Below, piece by piece: positions 49,057-58,999 of a stretch of 64,000 nucleotides of DNA (its first letter is position 1; each line of letters opens with the position of its first letter). This DNA is from Candidula unifasciata (taxonomy: Eukaryota; Mollusca; Gastropoda; Stylommatophora; Geomitridae), in NCBI GenBank assembly GCA_905116865.2, contig CAJHNH020006179.1, positions 142,501-206,500 on the forward strand, written 5' to 3'. The position numbers were made by a program, and so were the translations under genes. Under the pieces are notes generated by a model that made no database searches, was not told where the DNA came from, and saw only the letters and a list, made by a program, of their open reading frames with translations.

Positions 49057-51140
49057 TAGTCCGTTCAGAAATTCATGAACATTAATAGATTTTACTATTT
49101 TAGAAACTATTAGATCGATTAAAGCGACATTTTGTATGCCCATTCCAGACGTCCATGACAATAAGGAATTTTTTTCAGTAATAAAGAATATCATTTGTAG
49201 TGTTTTTTTTTTTTTTTCAAATGAGATATATTTTTATCACGAAGCCGTCTTGGTAGAGTTTTGGAAGGTAGCTTTCTTAGGGTTCACGAAGTAATGCTAG
49301 TAAGCACTCTATAACAGGTTTTACAGAGGATTAAAAAAAATTTAGTTCCTGATTTTCTTGTGCAGAGTCATACTATTAGTGAACGGAACCCAAAATACAA
49401 GTAAGACGTCGTTCAAAGTTGTTAAATAATCCACAAATTAGTACTGAGTTATTGTGTCACATAGGTGCCTTATCAAAACTAACATAGGCAGCAATTTCAA
49501 AATGATTTTGAGGTGCACATTTGTAACTATGCAGAAAGTTATCATTTTACGGTATCAGCAATACCACAAGGAATCTAAGATGGGTCGTTTATATTGTGAT
49601 GTTCATGACACAGACAAAACGCGCAAAACTGGTGCTTGATCTGAATAGGGCATTATTTAACCTTTGAATTAGACAGGACGGAGTGCACTCAAGTCAGGCA
49701 AGGAAAGAAAAGGGAAGTTGAAGTATTTGACGTAGATGTTATAGGACGTGATATCTTTAAAATGTAAGAGACAAATAAACTTGCTGCTCTCCGAAAACTT
49801 AAATTATTATTGAAATTACAATGCATTATTGAAATAACTAAAAATACTCCACAGAAAATTCTAAGAGCTACCGGGTTCACTTTCAAGAAAACTGTAGGGG
49901 TAAGGAATATTATTTGTGAAAAGCTACATTTGATTGTTGGTCGAAGCAAATACACGAGGCACATTCGTGAGCACCGGATTCAAAGTTATGATATTGTATC
50001 CTGGTTCACTATTCGCCATGACTAAAGAATGGAAATCAGTAAATAGTGAATAGAGAAGAAAAATTCCCGACAGCAAAGACCAATGCCTCATACTCACTCA
50101 TGCAGAAAGAAGGTGAAAGTGCCTTTTACAAGGAAACGGACACATTTTTGGGCACTGGATGGAGAATGCTCTTCTTCCAGTTCTAGATAGACCATCGTCC
50201 ATAGTAATCGATAATGCCTCCTATCATAAAATCATATCAGAGAAAGACGAAGTACCAACTACATCAAATACAAAAAGTCAAATTAGTACATGGCTTGCTA
50301 AGAAACAGGTCACATTTGACGACATGTTTTTGAAGGCAGAGTTGTTGCAACTTGCGAGGAAAACAAATAAGGGTGGGGTCTATCACATTGACAAAATCAT
50401 TACTGAATACGACCACACTTCTCTACGACTACCAGCATATCATTCACACCTCAACCCGACAGAGCTTGATTGTGCTAATGTCGAAAACAGGTTACTGAAA
50501 AAAATTACATTTAAAATGTATTATGTTAAAGTGCTGACACGCAAGTCCCTCTCAAGAATAGACATTCACTTCTTGGAAAAGTGTGTTGAACATATGCTCT
50601 GAAATGAATACGAGTATTGGCACCGATATGGATTACAATTTGTTCAACCAGTAACAATTATTAACCTCTTGGTATCGTCAGATTCTTGATGATTAAAACC
50701 ATGTTTTGATGAGTATTTTAATATCATCAACCCATTACGTATATCGACAATGGCAACAAATAAATTTCCATATTCAAATGTGTCTATCGTCATACAATTT
50801 GTGGTATAGTTAAGATACACCCAGGGGTCTAAATACTGACCGAAGGGGAATACTAACTGTTGCATATTGGAGACGTGTACTTCAACTATCAATGTATTTT
50901 GAAGATACGCCTCTTAAAAAAAAAAAAAAAAATTAACTTGAAATTAAGATGTTTACTAAAAAAATCAAAAATGTCAATCTACTGAATTGGCTGATAAGCA
51001 AAATTATGAGCATCTATGGACTAAAAATTAATACTGTTTTTGCGCCACGAATATTCAAATTCTGCATGCAAAACATCAGTGCAATCTACCTAGCATGCAA
51101 TTTTCAAGAAAATTGACTGCGAACGTGTTTATGAATTTCT
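49057..51140 (+). mobile_element. IS630/Tc1/mariner-type DNA transposon, copy B
   Basis: Begins TAGTCCGTTCAGAAATTCAT after a TA (49055-49056), matching the terminal inverted repeat of copy A. Near the right end, GCATGCAATTTTCAAGAAAA and GTGTTTATGAATTTCT match the inner part of the inverted repeat, but the outermost bases are lost or mutated. The interior is colinear with copy A and has no LINE insertions. Confidence 0.85.
49454..50602 (+). pseudogene. DDE transposase of copy B, frame-shifted
   Basis: A broken gene. The first part (about 49454-49770) is frame-shifted. At 49810-50025 it encodes RATGFTFKKTVGVRNIICEK and IQSYDIV, where the region of the first catalytic Asp is damaged. At 50159-50602 there is an intact 147-codon C-terminal half with IVIDNASYHK (second Asp), PTTSNTKSQISTWLAKKQVT, then LRLPAYHSHLNPTELDCANV (catalytic Glu). 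About 83 residues separate that Asp and Glu, far more than the 34 to 41 usual for Tc1 and mariner. The enzyme would cut and paste the element at TA sites. This copy cannot encode it. Confidence 0.85.
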
Positions 51141-51429
51141 AAAATGTTTCTTTGTTTTGTTGTTACAACTTTCAATTTATTCATTGCTTTTGACACATAG
51201 AAATACACTTTCATCTGCCAACACAAATTGCATGAGAACTAATGTATAAGAACCTGGTAGTCTGCATGTCTCCGGATTTCGCTCTGTCCCCATTCGAGAG
51301 ATCGGTCTTGGTAGAGCTTACGTATCGTATCTTTACGTAGTTCTTGCGACCGATATGCCCTACTTTAGGACTTACATCAGTTCTATGGCAGGTTCACGGT
51401 GAAATATTACAACACTCGACCTGAGACGA
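51141..51429. other. Spacer, no feature seen
   Basis: May contain the worn 5' part of the following Penelope-like element. Confidence 0.4.
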
Positions 51430-53185
51430 CTAAGACATATGTGACCACTGGCTTTAAGCTCTGGTTTCCCAAGCCTAAGTCTTTCTAAACTCCTAGCCAT
51501 GGGTAATCTAAGGCTTTGGATCTGTATATGACAAAACTCTTTTTGAAATTCAAGAACTGAAATGCAGATCTTTCAGGCACTCTAGCTTCTGGCAACAAGT
51601 GTTACTGGCAGTCACAAGATTTAAACACCCAGATGACATTGTCATCAATCCTGCCGGGAAGTTCTTAAGGCGTGTGGAGAATATACGTGTTCTTGCTTGA
51701 GGGGAACCAACACTTAGTGACGCATTGTTTGACCAATCTGAAGACGGATGGCACCCTTGCTCAGAACAAATCAGTAAATAGCACCACCACGGCCTTCTGG
51801 GTGCTTTCTAAAATACACAAAAATTACAACTCAAGCAGACTGATCGCGCCCGACTGTGCATGTCCAACAAAGGTCATGTCTGAGTTCCTCGACCGGATTT
51901 TCCAATCCCTAATCGCTGATCTCCTTTTCTGTATCAGGGACACCAACCATGCTATCTCCACCTTCCAGTCGATTCAGTTCACCGTTACTTCGAGATACAG
52001 CATCTTTACATTGCAGGTTACTTCTCTCTACACGTCTATTTCTACCTCTGTCTGTCTCCAGGCTTTGCGATTTTTTCAAGATCGCAGAGTCAGTTCGACT
52101 AAAGCCACTGACTCCTTGGTACGTCTGACTGAGTTAGTGCTCACTCTCAACACTTTCAAGATCAATGGTTACTACCTCGACCAGATCACATCGCTGTGGG
52201 CACCAAGATGGGATCCAGTTATGCCTGCCTCCTCATGGGTTATCTAGAACATCGGATACGTCATCGACACACTGGTAGGCTCCCCAGCTGTAAGGTGATA
52301 CATCGCTGACTGCATCAGTGTCTCCGACATACCTCTGTCTGAACTGCTGAACTTCATTAATTATTTTTCTTTAACTCCCACCCTAGCAATTCGAGTTTCT
52401 TCCAACATTTCGTCGTCGTCTGTGTTTTTAAAAAAATCTCTCTGTAGTTCAGTATACTACACAAGCCTACTGATTCCAATGCTTTTATATTGTACACGTG
52501 ATTCCGCCTAACCTTCAGCAAGGACTCCATTCATTTCTCCCAACTTCTACGCCTCCGTAGATTGTGTTAGAAGAAAGATGACTTTCACTATTGGGCCCTA
52601 AAAATGTTGAATTTCTTCTGCTTCCAAGCAACCCTGAACGCACCATGTCTGCTGCTATTCGGCGCTATTTGTCTATAAGTGGTGCTGGGTTTCACATCCA
52701 AGCCTAAACATCAGCACAACAATTCATCTCACGTACCTACCATCCACACAGCATCCGAGACACAACCTTCTCCACAGTTACGTCTGCAGCATACTGGCTG
52801 ATTCTACCACCAGCAAAAGGTTCTCTGAACTTCCTCTAGTGACCTACATACATGATAGTAACCTAAGAACTGTTCTTGCGAAAAGTCGGCCATAGACCCA
52901 GTTTCGAAATTCGTCTGTATATGGTCCAGGCTGGCCATTCCTTATGCCATTTTCCACAAACGTAAGAGATTCTATTCTACGAGCCGCAGTTTAATGTACA
53001 CCATCAGCTGCAAAAGATGTGGCATGGAAGACACTGGAGAAACTGGACTCACACTAGCTGATAGGTTCACAAAACAGATTTGTTGATGTTGTTCAGAACG
53101 GTGATCTCAAACGAGTGTCGATGCATTTCTCTTCTCATGGTCACCAAGGTGTTTTCGACATGAGGTTACGACCATTAATTTAATT
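51430..53185 (+). mobile_element. Penelope-like retroelement, RT and GIY-YIG remnants
   Basis: The plus strand at 51672-52247 encodes TTAFWVLSKIHKNYNSSRLI, CPTKVMSEFLDRIFQSLIAD and YSIFTLQVTSLYTSI (motif A, with Gln where catalytic Asp is expected). It continues with FKINGYYLDQI. After a frameshift comes AVGTKMGSSYACLLMGYLEH (motif B), then YIADCISV (catalytic YIDD altered to YIAD). Around 52990-53170 are SCKRCGMEDTGETGLTLADR and HFSSHGHQGVFDMRLRPL, resembling the GIY-YIG endonuclease end of Penelope-like elements. The KIHK motif and linked GIY-YIG domain separate it from LINEs. It is inactive by frameshift and catalytic-site loss. Confidence 0.85.
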
Positions 53186-53540
53186 CTTTTTTATGGCTGA
53201 CAGAGGTAGATTATTTGCTGTTCGCAGTATATTTGTTCTTTCGTCCCCTAACTTTCGTACTTTAGAACAGAGCTTTTTTACTTAAATGTCTGCATGCAAC
53301 AGTAGGCAGAGACAGCAGTTGTTTTGGGATCATTATTCTGCTATTTTAGTCGTCACTTTGTGGTGAGTACCGTATTATTTTTAGGGAGTAACAACACAAT
53401 TTCATTTCTTAATAAATAAATACATGAATAAATAAATAAATAAAAACATGGTTTGAAGAAGCATTTTTTTTTAAAAAGCTTTAACGAATTGAAATAATGG
53501 GCAACTATAGGAAAAATGATTTAAATTTACTCATAGGAAT
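53186..53540. other. No feature seen
   Basis: A short TAAA repeat near 53410-53445. Confidence 0.45.
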
Positions 53541-53544
53541 AAAA

Positions 53545-53710
53545 TGAGGCCAAAAAACACACGGAGAAGAGAGCTGGAGAATGAAGTTAGAAAGATGGCG
53601 AGGACATGGGCAGAGAGAGAGCTCCATTTAATAGCGAAGGATAGAACGACTTGGCGTGAGTTGGTTGAGGGCCTATGTTTCATTAGGGAATAGAAAGGCA
53701 TAAGAAGAAT
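53545..53710 (+). mobile_element. LINE C-terminal remnant
   Basis: The plus strand reads RRRELENEVRKMARTWAERE, then LIAKDRTTWRELVEGLC. This is the final W..L...LC motif of a LINE ORF2. The same 3' block (ACTTGGCGTGAGTTGGTTGA) recurs at 54918-54988 with a GAAGAAGAAG tail. Confidence 0.7.
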
Positions 53711-54569
53711 AGGACAAAATGAGTCGAAGTAGCACTAGTAGAGAATAGCTTACTGTGTTAGACGAATAAATTACTGACGTTTAATAGGTACAGTCAAAAG
53801 ACAAAAGCGTAGAGTGTGTGTGTTAGTACTGAAAGGGTGAACTATTATTTAAGCGTACACAATTTGCAGCTCCCACTTCTTTTTAAAAATTTATTTAGTC
53901 ATATTTTTCTCTACCATTTTTAATTTGTGCCCCCCCCCCCAACCCCACCCCCACCCCAATTATTCATCAACCTTTCGAATTAATTAAGAAGATCGATGCT
54001 TTTTCTTTTCACTGTGCATTAAATCATGTCGAGGCATATATCATTTGCAAATGTCTAGCTTCCGACCTGATCATACATTCAACATCATACATTCAACATA
54101 TTGCTCAGAATATCGTTTGCAATAACACACAAGCCTGATTTGCCTCCCGCAAACCGTTTCATGCACTACAGTGAATCGAGGCACGTAATTCTCATCGATC
54201 TTACTGTGGAAATGAAAGGCAGCTTTAACTGGTTGTAACATAAACGGAAAGATATAATCTGAGATACAATGTGCAACATATATTGACTATAAGATCTAAA
54301 AGAAGTAGACTGGGGATAATTTGAAGGGGATAAGGATTATGGGACCAAATAATAGCAAACCACAATTGTGACGTCTTGAGATGCTTTAATTATGTACGGC
54401 TTTTGATACTTTTCCAGAGGATAGTTTTATAATGTGCCAAAAGAAGGTATGCAAATCATAGACCATGGCTTCCCCAGTTGGTTTTGGGACCGCGCTGTAA
54501 GGGGAAAACAAGAATAGACCCACGGATTCCATAACAAGCATTTCGTAAGAGTCGGATAATTACAGGTTT
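53711..54569. other. No gene seen
   Basis: Contains a C-rich stretch at 53930-53958 and otherwise unassigned DNA. Confidence 0.4.
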
Positions 54570-54990
54570 TCTTTAAAGTCGGTATGCATTTGCCGAAGAG
54601 GCAAGGAACCAACAGGCTGCATACAACTAAAACAGATCTGTAAAACAGATGTGTAAGCAAAATTCAAGTTCTGGAACAGAACTAACGTTCAGAAGTGGAC
54701 AAACAACCAGGAATTTCAGCTGGAGTTTACTACCCAGTGATTGTCAGGAAGAAGAAAAGACAGGCCATCCATGGTGACTGCGATCCATGGGCTGCAGCAC
54801 TGAAAGCATAGGACCTCAGAACTACCGTTGCCATCGCAAACATTTACCGAGATTCTTCTCCGACGCCCAGTTTGGAACAAATATAATTAAAGCCAGTGAT
54901 GAAGTCTTGATAGAACAACTTGGCGTGAGTTGGTTGAGGGCCTATGCACCATTGGGGGATAGAAAGGCAGAAGAAGAAGAAGATAACGTC
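54570..54990 (+). repeat. Family 7 repeat followed by a LINE 3' scrap
   Basis: 54575-54750 matches 21985-22170 (CTGTAAAACAGATGTGTAAG type block) and ends in AGGAAGAAGAAAAG. From 54900 the sequence matches the LINE end at 53640-53705. Confidence 0.65.
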
Positions 54991-55146
54991 TCCTCTCTAT
55001 AAAGTCTGGGTAATATTTTAGAGATCATGTATTACCCATGCAGCATGTCATTATTTCGACATATATTGTTTACTCCAAAGGAAATGTACCACCACAGTAC
55101 GTTTGGAACAACGCAACCTGCAGAAGCTGCATGATCAGAAGAGCAT

Positions 55147-55147
55147 T

Positions 55148-55213
<66 letters not shown>
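55147..55213. repeat. (CT)n microsatellite
   Basis: About 33 CT units. Confidence 0.97.
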
Positions 55214-55215
<2 letters not shown>

Positions 55216-55324
55216 CCTGTCGGAGCTTCCTTCCTAGACCAGCTGCAAAGGAAAGCTCATAGCCAAAGAGAATCTGGTACTAGTGCAATACACATTTAGA
55301 ATATTCGCTATTCAATGCCTTATA

Positions 55325-55500
55325 TGATCAGCATCACGATGATGTCTTTTCTTACAGTCCGCAGTCTTCTGTCTCGTGTAGTGTCAGTCAGTTCCGATTC
55401 AGATCTTGTCCCTTGCCCTCATAGCAAACTGTCCAGCAATTCCTCTCTTATTTACCAAGCCTCTCTTCCCATGCAACTTTCTAATGCTACTTTCCAGATT
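55325..55500 (-). mobile_element. LINE 3' scrap
   Basis: On the minus strand it contains the GCTGGACAGTTTGCTATGAG type block and CACGAGACAGAAGACTGCGG, as in the tail at 10915-11090. Confidence 0.65.
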
Positions 55501-55526
55501 TGTCCGTCTCATAATGTGATCAAATG

Positions 55527-55790
55527 GAGGCGGCAGTAGTGTAACGGCTAGCCACTAGCCAGCAGATCTGAAAGTCATAGGTTCAAATCTGACAGCTGGA
55601 CTTTTCCAAACTTATATTTTCTCCCAAGCTGACCCAGCCTTAAATGGATACCAGGAAAGTCCTGGGAAGTAAAGGCGGTCAGTGTATGTTGACCTCATCA
55701 CAAACCGAGTGCCAGTTGATCTAAAAAATATAAGTCTAGCATGTTATTGTCAGTACACCTGAAGATGTGGAAAATGGTCCTTCATACAAT
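55527..55790 (+). mobile_element. tRNA-derived SINE, family 3 (plus-oriented full copy)
   Basis: Starts GGCGGCAGTAGTGTAACGGC (A-box region) and has CATAGGTTCAAATCTGACAG (B box). The body contains CCAGGAAAGTCCTGGGAAGT and AAAGGCGGTCAGTGTATGTT. It ends near GAAGATGTGGAAAATGGTCC. This copy fixes the orientation of the family. Confidence 0.88.
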
Positions 55791-56063
55791 GGGTCCAGTG
55801 ACTTCGGATTTATTTCTTCTTAAAAGAGTGTCATGGAGTGACACTGGTAATGTGGGGTGATCTGTGTGTACTTGTACAGACTGCTTAGTTTGAACTTTTG
55901 TTGCTTCGACCTGTCTCTCTAAAATCTTAAGCTTGTAGAATTTGAACAATATCAAAACTAGATCATCATCAAACGATAACAATCTCACATCGTTTCACAG
56001 TTCATTAACACATCATCACATCGAAGTCGTTCAATTACTATAAGTGCTATTTCAATGGTTTGA

Positions 56064-56490
56064 GGAGAGGAAGGGGGTGGGGGTGGGGGGGGGGGGCTGC
56101 TTGGTGTCGAGGCATGGTGTCCGCCTTGAGTGCTAGAGGTTCCGGGTTCAATCCCCTGTAAGGGCTGGGATTTTTTCCCGTGGACTTGAACATCTAGTAA
56201 TTCACCTTGGTGTCTGGGTAGTGAGATCGGACCCCCGTGTACATTGTTGCGCACGTAGAAAATCTCTTGGCAGTTGGAAATCAAAAAGAGTAACCTAACC
56301 GCGCTGCCCAGGCAAATATTTTGAGTTAAAAATCTACCCAAAGTATTTCAGGATCCTCGCCGGTGCTACAGAGCCTGCTCCTTGTGTTGAGCTTCTTCGG
56401 GCTCAAACTTGAGTTAGAAGAATAATGGAGCACTTCTGGGTTTCTATCCGTGTGCCATGATGTTGATCCGTTGTTTAAAACCTTTAAACC
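56064..56490 (+). mobile_element. tRNA-derived SINE, family 1, with perfect 13-bp target duplication
   Basis: TTCAATGGTTTGA is present at 56051-56063 and 56491-56503. After a G-rich lead, GCTGCTTGGTGTCGAGGCAT supplies an A box and GAGGTTCCGGGTTCAATCCC a B box. The long unrelated body includes CAAAGTATTTCAGGATCCTC and ends GTTTAAAACCTTTAAACC. A headless relative is at 36770-36965. Confidence 0.92.
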
Positions 56491-56503
56491 TTCAATGGTT
56501 TGA

Positions 56504-56878
56504 AAAGAATTATGTCCGTATTCTATAGTTGTGGCTTCAAGCTTTATGATAGACCTGGCTAATTATGACAATTTTATTAGTAACGAAGTTGTGTCGATGT
56601 CTACCTGTTCTTGTAGTAAGTCGTGATTTTGATGTGATATGCTTGATTTACGGCATGGTAATAATAAGCTTTCGAGTTTAATACTGTCTATTGCGCCCTT
56701 CTATCTCTCTACTTCCTGTCTATTGATACATGTCTATTTGTTTAACATATACTTTTTTTTCTATTAATGTATACTTCTTTGTTAGTTGTCCTAGTTCACT
56801 AACATCAGCATGCATACAGTAGACGTTGCCTAATAACTAAACTGACATTAGTTGTGATAGCGCTAACTTGTATTGGTT
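56504..56878. other. No feature seen
   Basis: AT-rich spacer between two SINEs. Confidence 0.45.
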
Positions 56879-56890
56879 GGCTGTTTTTTT

Positions 56891-57076
56891 ATATCAAGAA
56901 ACCATGAGTTCGGTACTATGGATAACTCAACACTTTTGCCATGATTCCACGATAAATACCGTAAATCTGGGAGAAATGTGGCTTTTCTGCCTATCCCCGG
57001 GCGTGAATCCGGTCCACAAGGAGTTCATCACCCGGTCGTAGTTAACTCAGGTTTAGCCAACTTCGCTAGAGTGCCG
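56891..57076 (-). mobile_element. tRNA-derived SINE, family 2, with target duplication
   Basis: GGCTGTTTTTTT flanks it at 56879-56890 and 57077-57088. On the minus strand it reads CCGGCACTCTAGCGAAGTTG, then GGACCGGATTCACGCCCGGG, and ends at CATGGTTTCTTGATAT. It is about 35 bp shorter than the copy at 37429-37649. Confidence 0.88.
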
Positions 57077-57254
57077 GGCTGTTTTTTTGTTGTTTAAACA
57101 GCAGAGATATTCTGTTCCCTCTCCCGTATGTTTCGTCCCAGCTGACCACGAGCTTATTTCTCTCCCCCATTAGCATTTTCTGCCTGTCATCAACCTCGGG
57201 TATCATGCTCTGCAAGTATTGATGTTGGGGATTTGCATAGGGTCCTAGAATGGC

Positions 57255-57675
57255 CTCATTCTATAATGTAGGGAGGGGTTTCCAACAGTCGCAACCCCAT
57301 TATATAGAGGTAAAAGGACCCCGACCCCATAGATAAAAAAAAAAAAAAAAAACAGACATTTTAATAGGTTAAATAAAAACATATTTAAAATTAATTGTTC
57401 AGTGTATTTTAACTTAAAATAATGATAGCTTACGACATATTCAATGCGATGATGGAAACGTAACTCAATAACAAGCTTACACATTTGCAGTTGCATTTTT
57501 GTAACTGTCAGCATTATGTCATTCTGATTATTTAATTTGTTTGGTAGTCTGGTTTTCAGTTAAAGAAGCGGTGAAAATCCATGTCAAAGATGACTAAAGC
57601 TCGGCGACCTCACAGAAGAGCCTTTGGGACCCCAGCTGGGGTCGCGACCCATGATTAGGAACCTGTTCTATACGG
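57255..57675. mobile_element. hAT-like non-autonomous element (probable)
   Basis: The left part has GAGGGGTTTCCAACAGTCGC and the right part, reversed, has CAGGTTCCTAATCATGGGTC and GCGACCCCAGCTGGGG. This resembles the CAGGGGTT.CCAAC...GGGTCGCGACC ends of Charlie-type hAT elements. TTCTATA occurs just outside both ends, consistent with most of an 8-bp target duplication. No transposase is present. Confidence 0.55.
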
Positions 57676-57849
57676 ATTCATGATAGAGGGGAATTATCTA
57701 TCTTCGTAAGTTAATTTCTATCAAGATATATTCATTACATTTTTCATTTATCCATGGTGTTGTCATCAAGCTTCTATAAAATAGAATCCTTGCAGCTTTC
57801 ACGTAATTTTCCATTCTTCTTCTTCTTCTTTCGTTCGCCTGAAATAAGT

Positions 57850-58880
57850 TATCTATATCAGCAGTTTTGTCTCTTGTATAAATTTCACTGTCGTTGTTAG
57901 TTCATTCAGTGGTCCATAGAGTTTACGTTCCACTGTTGTTCTTTCTGGCCAAAAGGTTTGCCTTAATGTGTCAAATTCGGTGCAGTCCTGGAGTACATGC
58001 TCTGCGGTCTGGGGCACATTTCCACAGGTGCACATGGCTGATACACCTATCTTGAATTTTGTGAACATGTGGTTACGTAATCGGTTGTGCCCTGTTCTGA
58101 GGCGGAAGATAATGACTTGTTCTGGTCTGTCCATAATAAAATAGTCGTCTTGTGCTGGGGCTGGTGGTTTCCTGATCGATTTTAATGATTCTTTTTTTTT
58201 GGTGGTATGTGACTGGTACATCTGGCTGCTCTTTTTTCGCACCTTCCCCTGCCAGTTGATCAGCTTTCTCATTTCCAGGCACTCCACAATGAGACGGTAT
58301 CCACTGCATTACGACTCTTCGCTGAACGCTGAGTTGTGTCAGCAGTGTTTGCAATTCTGGTAGTTTCCTAGACTGGAGTGCTTCAAGTACTGATTTAGCA
58401 TCTGTAAGCATTACCACATACTGTGAGCCAAGGTTGGTATTTAGCAGTTTCTCTGTAGCTATCTTAATAGCCTGGGTTTCTGCATCGTAGTTATGGCAGT
58501 ACTTCCCGGTTGGTACGCTGGACTTATCCCTAGTACCATCTGGGAATTCGATGTACACTCCAGCACCACCATTTCTAACTGCACTTTCTGCGGACCCATC
58601 TGTATAGACTCTGACCCATTGTTCTTGTGGGTATTCTTCATCAATATAACTGAGGGTGGCCATTTTGCGTTGTACACTATCTTGCTCTTTCTTGTCAAAT
58701 ATCCCTTTCACATTTGTCTGGATTTGTACCGTTAGTTTACATTTTCTCTCCATGGGGTTTGTTCCGGAATACTTTTTAGTGGGCAGCCAATTTCTGGAAG
58801 GTCAGGAGTTTGTCTACACGCCATGGAAATATAATTTTCCATGACTTCATTGGCTGTCTATGACTCAATTCCATACATCA
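57850..58880 (-). mobile_element. I/Nimb-like LINE, RNase H and C-terminal remnant
   Basis: The minus strand at 58753-58073 encodes WVRVYTDGSAESAVRNGGAG (first Asp), YDAETQAIKIATEKLLN (Glu), YVVMLTDAKSVLEALQSR (Asp) and MQWIPSHCGVPGNEKADQLA (last Asp). A frameshift near the T run at about 58195 moves the frame to 58287-57853. That part carries IIFRLRTGHNRLRNHM and a zinc-binding-like CTCGNVPQTAEHVLQDC. The 3' tail, just below 57840, is GAAGAAGAAGAATGG-like. Domain order and motifs match the LINE at 32750-33935, but the sequence differs enough to be a separate family. One frameshift is the only obvious damage in this part; the RT is absent. Confidence 0.88.
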
Positions 58881-58999
58881 TAAATGGCTGTTTTGAGTTT
58901 TTGTGAACTCTTCTCATTTCCGTTCACACAGATAGACATAGAACATTGTTCACCTACTGAAATAATTGTACCTCGGGTCACAAACTTAAATCCTTTTTT
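58881..58999. other. Junction of two opposed LINEs
   Basis: Short unassigned stretch between head-to-head LINE remnants. Confidence 0.45.

Noticed and set aside
50644..50892. An 82-codon minus-strand protein that looks similar to a frame at 3679-3909
   Set aside because: The similarity is real but reflects the 3' untranslated part of the two transposon copies, not a second gene.
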